Assembly: GCA_934394435.1 (NCBI GenBank) | Contig: CAKRRN010000023.1 | Span: forward strand, 1 to 40,252 | From: an uncultured Bacteroidaceae bacterium | Lineage (GTDB): Bacteria; Bacteroidota; Bacteroidia; Bacteroidales; Bacteroidaceae | Direction of reading: 5' to 3' | Length of the DNA: 40,252 nt | Made by a program: the position numbers and the translations under genes | Notes under the pieces: model-generated | The model's database searches: none | Told to the model about the DNA's origin: nothing | What the model saw: the letters and a program-made list of their open reading frames with translations, nothing else | Shown here: one piece after another, positions 25,637 through 34,380 of the stretch | Layout of the letters: every line of letters begins with the position of its first letter | Position numbering within the stretch: position 1 is the stretch's first letter

Positions 25637-27559
25637 GGGGTTAAAGCATTACGACACAAAATAGATACAGAATTGGACAAGACGCATATACCATTGCTCT
25701 CAGGCATACATTTGCCAGCAGACCTACGTAAACTTCCACGCGAAGCACTTCCACAGGTCTGCCAGGAGTTACGTTATGCCATCATAGAATCATTGGCAAA
25801 TAATCCTGGGCATTTTGCCAGCAGTTTGGGTGTTGTGGAACTAACAGTAGCTTTGCACTATGTGTTCAACACCCCATACGACCGTATTGTATGGGATGTA
25901 GGGCATCAGGCTGCAGGACACAAAATGCTGACAGGACGTTTGGATGCATTCTGCACCTACAGACGTTTACATGGCTTACGACCATTCCCGTCACCCGAGG
26001 AAAGCGAATACGACACCTTTGCATGCGGACATGCCTCTAATAGTATCTCGGCGGCATTAGGAATGGCGGTTGCTGACCAGCAGACTGGACAGACAGACAG
26101 ACATGTCGTTGCTGTAATTGGCGATGGAAGCATGAGCGGAGGATTGGCATACGAAGGGCTCAACAATGCGAGTGCCACCCCAAATAACGTTCTTATCATA
26201 CTGAACGACAACAATATGAGCATTGACCATAGTGTGGGTGGGATGAAACATTACCTTCATCAGCTTCATACAAGCAGGCTCTATAATTGGCTCAGGTTTC
26301 GCATCTCACAAAGGCTTTTAAGATGGGGCATACTTAGCGAAAGAGGTAGACAAAGGATGCTGCGATTCAACAATTCTCTCAAATCTTTGCTGACTGACCA
26401 GCAAAACATTTTTGAAGGGATGAACATCCGCTACTTCGGTCCGAGCGATGGACACAATGTCATAGAACTTGTCAACACGCTCATGCAGATAAAAGACATG
26501 AAAGGTCCGAAACTTCTGCATATACACACCATAAAAGGTAAAGGATTTGAGCCAGCAGAGCAAAACCCTACGCTTTATCATGCTCCAGGACGTTATAATC
26601 CAGTAACAGGAGAATGCTTACATACTGACACAGACGGGCTTCCGCCTAAGTATCAAGATGTATTTGGATACACCATTCTGGAACTGGCAAAAAGAAATCC
26701 ACGAATCGTAGCTGTGACACCAGCTATGGCAACAGGGTGTGGACTGACTCCGATGAAAAAAGAAATGCCAGACAGGACATTCGATGTTGGTATTGCTGAG
26801 GGACATGCTGTAACCTTTTCTGGTGGCATGGCCAGTGCGGGTCTACTACCTTTCTGCAACATATATTCCAGTTTCTCACAACGTGCCTTCGACAATATCA
26901 TCCATGATGTAGCCCTATGTAAACTTAATGTAGTGCTATGCTTGGATCGTGCAGGACTTGTGGGCGAAGACGGACCTACACACCACGGAGCTTTCGATCT
27001 CTCCGCCCTGCGTCCGATTCCCAATCTAACTATCTCATCGCCTATGGACGAATGTGAGTTAAGACGACTCATGTTTACAGCACAGCAACCCAACATGGGG
27101 GCTTTTGTCATACGATACCCACGTGGAAGAGGAGTGCATACAGACTGGAAATGTCCTCTTGAACAAATTCCTGTAGGCAAGGCACGCCTCATCCACGAAG
27201 GAACTGACATGGCGGTCTTAAGCCTTGGACCTGTCGGCAACGACGTTGAAGAAGTCATACAGGAACTTGAAAAAGAAGGCAAAAGCGTGGCACACTATGA
27301 CATGCGCTTCCTGAAACCCATTGACGAAGACACACTCAAGCTGGTGGGAAACAAATACAAGAAAATTGTAACAGTGGAAGACGGTGCACTAAAAGGTGGA
27401 CTTGGTTCTGCTGTATTAGAATACATGTCCGACAATAGTCTCTCACCAAAGATTGTTCGTTTAGGACTTCCTGACCATTTTGTGGAACACGGAAGTGTGA
27501 ACGAACTACATCATATTGCAGGTATTGATAAAGAAGCAATCAAAAAAGCTCTCTTATGA
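25634..27559 (+). CDS. dxs: 1-deoxy-D-xylulose-5-phosphate synthase
   Basis: This protein of about 641 residues is a thiamine-diphosphate enzyme that condenses pyruvate and glyceraldehyde 3-phosphate, the first MEP-pathway step. It has DVGHQAAGHKMLTGR, the ThDP/metal motif GDGSMSGGLAYEGLNN (about 162-177), the catalytic Glu in GIAEGHAVTFSGGMA (about 385) and DRAGLVGEDGPTHHGAFD in the pyrimidine domain. The start is uncertain: a TAG at 25613-25615 closes the frame, the first usable codon is TTG at 25634, and no ATG occurs before the conserved core (LPADLRKLPREALPQ). Later TTG codons near 25673 and 25694 are alternatives. The stop overlaps trkA by 4 bp. Confidence 0.93.
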   Translation: MGVKALRHKIDTELDKTHIPLLSGIHLPADLRKLPREALPQVCQELRYAIIESLANNPGHFASSLGVVELTVALHYVFNTPYDRIVWDVGHQAAGHKMLTGRLDAFCTYRRLHGLRPFPSPEESEYDTFACGHASNSISAALGMAVADQQTGQTDRHVVAVIGDGSMSGGLAYEGLNNASATPNNVLIILNDNNMSIDHSVGGMKHYLHQLHTSRLYNWLRFRISQRLLRWGILSERGRQRMLRFNNSLKSLLTDQQNIFEGMNIRYFGPSDGHNVIELVNTLMQIKDMKGPKLLHIHTIKGKGFEPAEQNPTLYHAPGRYNPVTGECLHTDTDGLPPKYQDVFGYTILELAKRNPRIVAVTPAMATGCGLTPMKKEMPDRTFDVGIAEGHAVTFSGGMASAGLLPFCNIYSSFSQRAFDNIIHDVALCKLNVVLCLDRAGLVGEDGPTHHGAFDLSALRPIPNLTISSPMDECELRRLMFTAQQPNMGAFVIRYPRGRGVHTDWKCPLEQIPVGKARLIHEGTDMAVLSLGPVGNDVEEVIQELEKEGKSVAHYDMRFLKPIDEDTLKLVGNKYKKIVTVEDGALKGGLGSAVLEYMSDNSLSPKIVRLGLPDHFVEHGSVNELHHIAGIDKEAIKKALL

Positions 27560-28950
27560 AAATTGTTATCGCAGGCGCTGGAGCCGTAGGTACCCACTTG
27601 GCAGAACTGCTTTCGCGCGAAGACCAAGATATCATACTTATCGATGAAGATCCCGAACGTACAGCAGAACTCTCCAACTCTGGAGAATTTGATTTGATGA
27701 CGCTCAATGTAGCACCGACAAGCATCAATGGACTAAAAGAAGCTGGTGTACCACATGCAGACCTCTTCATTGGCGTCACACCAGAGGAGACTCGAAACAT
27801 AACCTGCTGCATGTTGGCTCATGCCTTGGGATGTCGCAAGACAGTGGCTCGTGTGGATAATGCAGAATATACCCGTCCTGAATACAAGGATTTCTTCCAG
27901 CAAATGGGTATTGACAGCATTATCTATCCAGAATGTCTGGCTGCACAGGAAATTTTGGATGGCATCAAACGACCTGGTGTAAGACAATACTGGGAAGTAC
28001 ACGGTGGTGCTCTGGTGATGATGGGTATTAAGCTGCGAGAAACAGCACGGGTACTGGACAAACCGCTTAGAGAACTATGCGGACCCGAAACACCTTACCA
28101 TGTAGTTGCCATAAAAAGAGGAGAGAGCACTATTATACCAGGAGGTAGTGACAGTCTGATACAAGGAGATATTGCATATTTCATGACCTTGCGAAAACAC
28201 GTACAACACATACTTCAGATTACTGGCAAGGAAGACTATGGCGAGGTACGTCACATGATGATTATGGGTGGAGGATTAACAGCATTGCACGTTATACAAG
28301 ATAAGCCAGATTCAGTAAGTGTGAAGGTGATAGAGCGAGACGAAGAACGATGTCGGCAATTTGCAGATATGCTTGACGATCCTGATATCAGCATCATACA
28401 AGGTGACGGAAGAGACACAAGTATGCTGGCAGAAGAAGGACTTCGAGATATGCAGGCCTTCGCAGCTCTGACCCCCTACACAGAGACCAATATTCTGGCA
28501 TGTCTTGCCGCCAAGCGAATGGGCGTCAGAAAGACTATTGCTCTAGTAGAGAATATGGACTATGTGTCACTGGCAGAAAAACTTGATATAGGAACCATCA
28601 TCAACAAGAAGACCATTGCTGCTAGCCACATATACCAAATGATGCTGGATACAGACGTGTCCAATGTAAAGTGTCTGACAATTGCAAATGCTGACGTAGC
28701 AGAATTTATGGCAGGTGAAGGAAGTCTTGTGACGGAAAAACCTGTACGTGACTTACGGCTTCCACGGGGGGTCACATTAGGTGGTCTGGTACGAGATGGA
28801 GTCGGGCAACTGATTTACGGAAACACACAGATTCAAGCAGGAGACAGTGTTGTTGTATTCTGTCTGAGTGGGCTCATAAAGAATATGGATCGTTACTTCT
28901 GCCGGCCAACCTCTGTCATCAGCCGTGTAATGTCTGCTTTGAGCAACTGA
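27556..28950 (+). CDS. trkA: Trk potassium uptake regulatory subunit TrkA
   Basis: This 464-residue cytoplasmic protein gates the TrkH potassium channel through nucleotide binding. It has two tandem RCK units: the first starts KIVIAGAGAVGTHLAELL (2-19) with the acidic strand end IILIDEDPER, and the second starts near residue 233 (MIMGGGLTALHVI) with VKVIERDEERC. TrkA_C-type domains end each half. ATGA overlap with dxs shows coupling. The usual partner trkH is not downstream; instead a minus-strand DUF4435 gene overlaps its last 58 bp. Confidence 0.93.
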   Translation: MKIVIAGAGAVGTHLAELLSREDQDIILIDEDPERTAELSNSGEFDLMTLNVAPTSINGLKEAGVPHADLFIGVTPEETRNITCCMLAHALGCRKTVARVDNAEYTRPEYKDFFQQMGIDSIIYPECLAAQEILDGIKRPGVRQYWEVHGGALVMMGIKLRETARVLDKPLRELCGPETPYHVVAIKRGESTIIPGGSDSLIQGDIAYFMTLRKHVQHILQITGKEDYGEVRHMMIMGGGLTALHVIQDKPDSVSVKVIERDEERCRQFADMLDDPDISIIQGDGRDTSMLAEEGLRDMQAFAALTPYTETNILACLAAKRMGVRKTIALVENMDYVSLAEKLDIGTIINKKTIAASHIYQMMLDTDVSNVKCLTIANADVAEFMAGEGSLVTEKPVRDLRLPRGVTLGGLVRDGVGQLIYGNTQIQAGDSVVVFCLSGLIKNMDRYFCRPTSVISRVMSALSN

Positions 28951-29978
28951 TAAGGAGGGCTCTGGCGATAACCAGAACTCTTCTTTAACATTACGTCAAC
29001 CGAACATATACTATGTTCATAACTTGACCATTCGTTTTGCTTTTGAGTTTCATGAATGGCCAAACGAGTAATTTCCCGCTCACGTTCTCTACGCAAGATA
29101 TTACATACTGGTGTCAAAAGTGGCATCACCACTCCATCAAAAAGCGTATGCCCCTGCATATAAAGATAGGTGGTTTCTGGAGTGAGTCCCATGCTCAACA
29201 ATTCATCACGCAAAGGAGCATATGACTTACGGGCTTGTGGAAAACGCCTTTGCAAAAAGCTTACACTCTTATTCACCTTGTGCCGAAGCGCATCTAAAGA
29301 AGCCTGACACTGTCTTGCGATACTGATATTATGAAAAGTCACAATATCAGCAAAATGACTCATACTGAACTCTCGAAAGTATCCATATCTATAAGCCCAC
29401 ACATTCCAGACAAACAAAGGCCAGATGATACGGCTATATTCTTCCATGAATGCCTCCAAATCAAGCACGCTTCTATCGTTCAAGGTACTCATGACACAAG
29501 CTGTGTGCAAATTAGGTGCATAACACTGGTAGTTCTCTATAGCATAAACATAAGTATGCAACACATGTGGATTAGAGCAGACCATACGACTTATTTCCGT
29601 AGCACCCTGCATGAGCCAATCGTAATCAGCATCCACACACGCTATCATAAACTCACCAAGTCCAGGACCAAGTTGGTTCATCAAAGCTGTTTTCTTGCCT
29701 CTTTCCAAGGTGGTTCTACTGGGCAGCATCACCTCAAAATAGAATGACTCATTCTCAAATTCTTGTAAGACGGAGCGCCAAAAGAATACATCATCATAAC
29801 TCTCCACATAAGCGATGATTCTGTGTCTGGATGATTTTGGGCGCAATTTATTGGCTGCGGAGAAATAGTCTGAAGTCAGACTGTCCTGCAGGTACTTCAC
29901 CTTCTTCCCCATAGTATTCCTTGCTATTGGTTGCTTTGATGACCCAAGAAGCATCCTTGCTCCGTCTTGACTGTTCAT
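28893..29978 (-). CDS. DUF4435 (TOPRIM-like) protein, PARIS AriB-like
   Basis: This 361-residue protein has the acidic pattern of a DUF4435/TOPRIM-like domain: AYVESYDDVFFWR (Glu59, Asp62, Asp63), IACVDADYDW (Asp116, Asp118) and VYAIENYQCY (Glu148). In PARIS anti-phage systems the DUF4435 protein is the nuclease effector released by an ABC-type ATPase partner. Here it follows such an ATPase with an ATGA overlap. Its start could also be the Met at 29909 (MGKKVKYLQDSL), which removes 23 residues. Its 3' end overlaps trkA on the other strand by 58 bp. Nuclease activity is inferred from the fold and residues, not shown. Confidence 0.8.
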   Translation of the reverse strand: MNSQDGARMLLGSSKQPIARNTMGKKVKYLQDSLTSDYFSAANKLRPKSSRHRIIAYVESYDDVFFWRSVLQEFENESFYFEVMLPSRTTLERGKKTALMNQLGPGLGEFMIACVDADYDWLMQGATEISRMVCSNPHVLHTYVYAIENYQCYAPNLHTACVMSTLNDRSVLDLEAFMEEYSRIIWPLFVWNVWAYRYGYFREFSMSHFADIVTFHNISIARQCQASLDALRHKVNKSVSFLQRRFPQARKSYAPLRDELLSMGLTPETTYLYMQGHTLFDGVVMPLLTPVCNILRREREREITRLAIHETQKQNEWSSYEHSICSVDVMLKKSSGYRQSPPYQLLKADITRLMTEVGRQK

Positions 29979-30793
29979 ATGACGATATCCTCAACGTTAG
30001 TAACACAATCTGCCCATCCATCCATAATCACGGCTGGACTGTGTGTGGTAAGTATCACCTGAACATTTGGATTCAAGTCTCTTACCAAAGCCACTAATCT
30101 CTGTTGCCATTCTATATGCAAACTGACTTCTGGCTCATCCATAAAGAGTACATACGGTTTGCGGTTCTGTACCAGTACAGACAGCAGGATGATAAGCATT
30201 TGTTTCTCGCCGCTCGACAATTTATACGAAGGAATTACTTCATCCATCGAATGAAAATATATTTCATTACAGTCCCGACAGATTGTCTTACCCGTATCTT
30301 TAAACAGGCTATCCACCAAGTCCATAAAGTGCGTTTTTTCTTGTGCTATCTCGCTTGCTTTCTTTTGAGCATCTGGTACCTGGCGAGTAAATAAGTCAAC
30401 CATACGGTTACTCATATTGACCTGATAATCCAAATATTTACGCTGCAACTGATAAAGATGCAAATCCAATTCAGACTGCAACTGGGCATCAGCCACCTTC
30501 CCCAGCAAATCACTGGACATCAAAGGACGGTCGAAAGAACGTATGACATCAAAATCAACACTATCAGCATCCTCTGGAGCAAAAGTCAGTGTGACACCAT
30601 CCAATTGCTTCTCCAAGCGATCTATACCAACAAGCTGACGTATGACACGATTTAGGATGGTGCTCTTACCCACTCCATTCACACCGCTCAGAATATTCAC
30701 ATCGCTTCGCAGACTCCAGTCAATCCCTTTTCTTCCGCTCCACAAAGCATCAATCTGTATACGTTTGATGTACAAACCTTTATTATTATTCAT
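29975..30793 (-). CDS. Compact ABC-type AAA ATPase, PARIS AriA-like or OLD-like
   Basis: This 272-residue soluble ATPase has Walker A SGVNGVGKST (36-45), a signature motif KLSSGEKQML (191-200), Walker B YVLFMDEPEVSLH (214-226) and the H-loop ILTTHSPAVIMDG (247-259). This is the AAA_15/AAA_21 arrangement of OLD, RecF and AriA proteins. A helical insert (about 95-165) replaces the long coiled coils of SMC proteins. It has no membrane segment, so it is not a transporter. It overlaps the DUF4435 gene by 4 bp and lies 35 bp after the TIR-like gene, which indicates one operon. Confidence 0.85.
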   Translation of the reverse strand: MNNNKGLYIKRIQIDALWSGRKGIDWSLRSDVNILSGVNGVGKSTILNRVIRQLVGIDRLEKQLDGVTLTFAPEDADSVDFDVIRSFDRPLMSSDLLGKVADAQLQSELDLHLYQLQRKYLDYQVNMSNRMVDLFTRQVPDAQKKASEIAQEKTHFMDLVDSLFKDTGKTICRDCNEIYFHSMDEVIPSYKLSSGEKQMLIILLSVLVQNRKPYVLFMDEPEVSLHIEWQQRLVALVRDLNPNVQVILTTHSPAVIMDGWADCVTNVEDIVI

Positions 30794-30828
30794 TACCGCC
30801 TCGCTTTCAAGAAAAAAAGTAAAACAAC

Positions 30829-31356
30829 TTAGAATATGGTGGTTGAATTCCAGGGATAAGTCCCTGTCCTCACAGAGAAGAAACCCAGTGCACGCTCCAG
30901 TTTGTCGCTTGTAAAGGGAACATGAGCCATGCGTGCGCTGTCAAGTCCAATATATTTTCTCACTTTGTTTGGCAAGTTAGCCCAATTGTCCCGTACTGAA
31001 TCCTGTGTCAAGCTATCAAATCCGACATAAGCCACCACAACAGGCAATCTGAATCGATTTACCGCTCTGCTTATCTGCCAGTTCAGCGTAGGACTCTCCA
31101 CGTTCATCACATTACTGGCAAGCACCAGCAAATTATCGGCTTGCTCCATCAATCGTAGACAATTTACCTTGAAAAGGCTATCTATCAGATCATCGTGCAT
31201 TGACGAGAAGTTTATATCCTGCATATTCAAGAAATTAAACCTCAGGGGATACAATCTTTGCCATTCCTGCATTTGTTTGAAAGAATGTAGATTGCTATGT
31301 TCATGGTCAAAAACTCCTTGTGAGTCAAATGCCACATATGTCTTGTTCGTATTCAT
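30829..31356 (-). CDS. TIR-like (MTH538/DUF1863-like) protein, ThsB-like fold
   Basis: This 175-residue protein starts with a beta strand (KTYVAFDSQGVFDHEHSN). Its central part follows the MTH538 TIR-like pattern: ADNLLVLASNVMNVESPTLN (strand, then an Asn/Trp-containing loop, WQISRAVNRF), then the strand LPVVVAYVGFDS. This matches the usual 'I-V-L-I-G...W-V-N-W-E-I-x-x-A...P-I-I-G-V' layout of ThsB-like proteins. Those enzymes make signalling nucleotides from NAD or act on NAD, but I cannot assign a catalytic Glu here, so it may be non-catalytic. It is the first gene of the cassette, with its own promoter. The assignment is by pattern only. Confidence 0.6.
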   Translation of the reverse strand: MNTNKTYVAFDSQGVFDHEHSNLHSFKQMQEWQRLYPLRFNFLNMQDINFSSMHDDLIDSLFKVNCLRLMEQADNLLVLASNVMNVESPTLNWQISRAVNRFRLPVVVAYVGFDSLTQDSVRDNWANLPNKVRKYIGLDSARMAHVPFTSDKLERALGFFSVRTGTYPWNSTTIF

Positions 31357-31390
31357 AGGCGATCTCTTTTTTATACCATAATAATATAAG

Positions 31391-31421
31391 CAAAGTTAAG
31401 AAATCCGCTTCAAACAGCCAA
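31391..31421 (-). promoter_or_regulatory. Promoter of the TIR-like/ATPase/DUF4435 operon
   Basis: On the minus strand TTG (31421-31419) and TAACTTTG (31398-31391) are separated by 20 bp, a good consensus match. The leader to the ATG at 31356 is about 27 nt. Confidence 0.7.
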
Positions 31422-31464
31422 GCTATCATAGCAGACAAGAGGAAAAATTGCTACTTTTGCATCC

Positions 31465-33327
31465 ATGATTCAAGAATTGGCACTGCAAAAACGGCTTCTG
31501 GAACTGGAATATACTTATGAGCGCGAACAATTTCAGAGGCAAACCGAGAATATGGGAGTAACTAAAAAAGTGCGGAGAGGGCTATGCTGGTTTCCTTTGC
31601 ACCTTGGCAACAGTTACTATAATTCCCAAGATAGTCTTGTTTTAGAAATATATCAGACGGAAGGGCAAGACATTGAACACCAATTCGAACCTGGAAAACC
31701 TGTATGCTTCTTTTCAGAAGATGCATCGCACATGATCACATACATGAACTTCATCGGACAGGTAAGTTACGTAGAAGGGAATCGTATGATTGTATGTATG
31801 CCTGGAAGTGGAGCTATCAGCCAAGTAAGAAGTGCAGACCGCATAGGTGTACAACTCTATCTAGACGAATATACTTACCGTCTGATGTTCGAGGCTCTCG
31901 ACAGAGTCATCTCTGCCAAAGAAGGACGCCTGGCACTCTTGCGCGACATCATCTATGCCCATTCACCACTGCATACACGTAAAATCACTCCTCTGGTCAT
32001 GCCCTGGCTAAATGCCACACAGCAAAGTGCCGTCAACAACGTCATGGCATGCAAGGAGATCGCTATTCTGCACGGACCTCCAGGAACAGGCAAGACAACC
32101 ACCATGGTGGAAGCCATCTATGAGACACTCAAACGTGAGACTCAAGTGATGGTGTGCGCACAAAGCAACATGGCTGTTGACTGGATAGCACAGAAACTAA
32201 GTGAGCACGGGATAAACGTCCTGCGAATCGGCAACCCGATAAGGGTTACCGACCAGATGCTTGCCGACACCTATGAGCGACGCTACGAGGCCCACCCTCT
32301 CTACAGCCAGCTATGGGCTATCAGAAGAACCATAAGACAGTTATACGACAGCGCACAAGGCAACCGAGAAAACCGTCATCAAAAGATTTCCCGATTACGA
32401 GACAAAGCCACAGAGATTGATTTTCAAATACGAGAGTCTCTGTTTTCCGAGGCGCGCGTAATAGCCTGCACACTCACAGGAAGCGCATCACCCATATTAC
32501 TCGGAAAGCGTTTTTCCTCACTCTTCATCGACGAGGCCGCACAAGCGTTCCAAGCTGCCTGCTGGGTTGCAATGCAAAGGGCTGATAGGATTATACTGGC
32601 AGGTGACCATTGCCAATTGCCACCCACCATCAAGAGTACAGAAGCTCAAAAAGGAGGATTAGACAAGACTCTGATGCAGGTGATTGCAGAAGCCCATCCT
32701 GAAGCGGTCTCACTATTGGGGGTACAATACAGAATGACAGACTCCATCATGCAGTTTCCCAATCAAGAATTCTACGAAGGAAAACTGGAAAGCGACCCAT
32801 CGGTACGTTACAGGGGCATTTTGGACTGGGACACAGCCATAGAATGGATTGACACACCCCAAGAGGAAGAATATACCGAACAAGTTTCGGGCGACGGACA
32901 GAGCAGACAAAATCCCTTGGAAGCTCGCCTGGCATTGGAAACACTCAAGAAATATTTCGAACGTATAGGCAGACATCGAATTCTCGACGAACGACTTGAC
33001 GTTGGAATCATAAGTCCTTACAAAGGACAAGTCAGACTCTTGAAGCAACTCATCAGACAAGATCCCTGGTGGAAACCTTTCCGAAACCTTATCAGCATCA
33101 ACACGGTAGACGGATTCCAAGGACAAGAACGCGACATCATCCTCATCAGCATGGTAAGGTCGAACAGCGATGGGCAGGTGGGATTCTTACGTGATTTACG
33201 AAGGATGAACGTTGCCATCACTCGTGCCCGAATGAAACTCATACTGATAGGTAACAAGCAAACGTTATGCAAGCATCCTTTTTACAAAAGGTTGTGGAAC
33301 TATGTAGAAAAACTCTCAGAATGGTAA
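31465..33327 (+). CDS. UPF1/IGHMBP2-like superfamily 1 DNA/RNA helicase
   Basis: This 620-residue cytoplasmic helicase has an N-terminal OB-like region (about 1-190) and an SF1 core: Walker A HGPPGTGKTT (about 204-213), motif Ia AQSNMAVDWIAQKL, motif II FIDEAAQAF (about 354-362), motif III LAGDHCQLPPT, and late motifs TVDGFQGQERDIILISMVRS and LRRMNVAITRAR. This is the AAA_11/AAA_12 UPF1-like order. Its role in Bacteroidetes is not known to me. A -7 box TACTTTTG ends only 5 bases before the ATG, so the mRNA may be leaderless. It is divergent from the putative defence operon and has no obvious tie to it. Confidence 0.93.
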   Translation: MIQELALQKRLLELEYTYEREQFQRQTENMGVTKKVRRGLCWFPLHLGNSYYNSQDSLVLEIYQTEGQDIEHQFEPGKPVCFFSEDASHMITYMNFIGQVSYVEGNRMIVCMPGSGAISQVRSADRIGVQLYLDEYTYRLMFEALDRVISAKEGRLALLRDIIYAHSPLHTRKITPLVMPWLNATQQSAVNNVMACKEIAILHGPPGTGKTTTMVEAIYETLKRETQVMVCAQSNMAVDWIAQKLSEHGINVLRIGNPIRVTDQMLADTYERRYEAHPLYSQLWAIRRTIRQLYDSAQGNRENRHQKISRLRDKATEIDFQIRESLFSEARVIACTLTGSASPILLGKRFSSLFIDEAAQAFQAACWVAMQRADRIILAGDHCQLPPTIKSTEAQKGGLDKTLMQVIAEAHPEAVSLLGVQYRMTDSIMQFPNQEFYEGKLESDPSVRYRGILDWDTAIEWIDTPQEEEYTEQVSGDGQSRQNPLEARLALETLKKYFERIGRHRILDERLDVGIISPYKGQVRLLKQLIRQDPWWKPFRNLISINTVDGFQGQERDIILISMVRSNSDGQVGFLRDLRRMNVAITRARMKLILIGNKQTLCKHPFYKRLWNYVEKLSEW

Positions 33328-33333
33328 AATTTT

Positions 33334-33360
33334 AGCAGGTCACATGCTTTTCCTGCAAAA
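33334..33360. terminator. Weak terminator-like hairpin after the helicase gene
   Basis: GCAGG (33334-33338) pairs with CCTGC (33352-33356), flanked by TTTTA and AAAAA. The 5-bp stem is short and its right side runs into the promoter of the next gene, so confidence is modest. Confidence 0.35.
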
Positions 33361-33367
33361 ATAAGCG

Positions 33368-33375
33368 TAACTTTG
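33368..33375 (+). promoter_or_regulatory. -7 box TAACTTTG upstream of the TIM-barrel gene
   Basis: This full TAnnTTTG match lies 45 bp before the ATG at 33421; the -33 area is T-rich (CTTTTCC) but not canonical. A longer reading frame opening at 33373 would begin inside this box, which supports the start at 33421. Confidence 0.5.
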
Positions 33376-33420
33376 TTGCAAAGGGAAACAAAAAAAGAAG
33401 TCAAACCTAAAGGACTCATC

Positions 33421-34293
33421 ATGAAAAGAAGAAACTTTATCAAATCTGGAATGGCAGGGATAGCAACCATGGCTATAGCCTCGATGCCTATAGAAACATT
33501 GGCAAAGGGGACATCTGAGAAACATTCCAGCAACAGCACCATCAAAAAACCTGTGACAGAGGAGGAGTTTCACCTGGGCATGGCAGGCTACACCTTTGTA
33601 AAATTCAATTTGGAGACAACGCTCAAGACCATGCAAACCCTCGATCTGCACTACCTATGCATTAAGGATTTCCATCTGCCTCTCAACAGCAACGAAGAAC
33701 AGATAGCTGACTTTCACAAGAAATTAGCCAACTATGGTGTCATAGGCTATGCTGTCGGTCCTATCTACATGAAGAGCAAAGAGGAAGTAGACAGAGCCTT
33801 CGCATATGCAAAACGGGTAGGTGTGAAACTTCTGGTGGGTGTGCCTAACTATGACCTTTTGGACTACACCGAAGAGGTGGTGAAGCAGTATGATATCAAA
33901 CTGGCCATACACCTGCATGGACCAGACATGCCACTCTATCCCGATGCAACCGACATCTGGAACCACGTGAAGAACCGCGATGAACGTATGGGCATGTGCC
34001 TGGACATCGGGCATAATCTTCGCTATGGATCAGACTCACTGGCAGATTATATCAAGTACCACAAGCGTGTCTTCGACATGCACCTCAAGGACGTTACGGC
34101 TCCTACCAAAGCCGGCAAGCGTGCAGAACTGGGTAGAGGTATAATTGACTTCCCACGTTTCATCAAGCTTCTTCGCAAGTACCACTATACAGGCTCCGTG
34201 AGCTTGGAGCATGAAAAGGACATGGACAATCCCTTCATGGGCATTGCTGAGAGCATCGGATTCTTCCGAGGAGTATGCCAAGCCACGCGCTGA
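33421..34293 (+). CDS. Tat-exported sugar phosphate isomerase/epimerase-like TIM-barrel protein
   Basis: This 290-residue protein begins MKRRNFIKSGMAGIATMAIA, a twin-arginine-type export signal. The mature part is an AP-endonuclease-2/xylose-isomerase-like barrel: DLHYLCIKDFHLPL, KLLVGVPNYDLL, LAIHLHGPD with a metal-binding His, MCLDIGHNLRYG with the Asp-His pair, VFDMHLKDVTAP and SVSLEHEKDMDNP with the terminal Glu. It probably isomerises or epimerises a sugar in the periplasm; the substrate is unknown. The start was set at the Tat signal because the frame upstream overlaps the promoter. Confidence 0.9.
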   Translation: MKRRNFIKSGMAGIATMAIASMPIETLAKGTSEKHSSNSTIKKPVTEEEFHLGMAGYTFVKFNLETTLKTMQTLDLHYLCIKDFHLPLNSNEEQIADFHKKLANYGVIGYAVGPIYMKSKEEVDRAFAYAKRVGVKLLVGVPNYDLLDYTEEVVKQYDIKLAIHLHGPDMPLYPDATDIWNHVKNRDERMGMCLDIGHNLRYGSDSLADYIKYHKRVFDMHLKDVTAPTKAGKRAELGRGIIDFPRFIKLLRKYHYTGSVSLEHEKDMDNPFMGIAESIGFFRGVCQATR

Positions 34294-34323
34294 ACGCAAT
34301 TGTCTTTATCCCCTCACACACAA

Positions 34324-34360
34324 AGCAGCCCCACAGATTTTCTTCTGTGGGGCTGCTGTT
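34324..34360. terminator. Strong bidirectional terminator
   Basis: AGCAGCCCCACAGA (34324-34337) and TCTGTGGGGCTGCT (34344-34357) form a perfect 14-bp GC-rich stem with a 6-base loop, followed by GTTGT. It lies between convergent genes ending at 34293 and 34381. Confidence 0.85.
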
Positions 34361-34380
34361 GTATAAGTAAGGGAGAAAAG

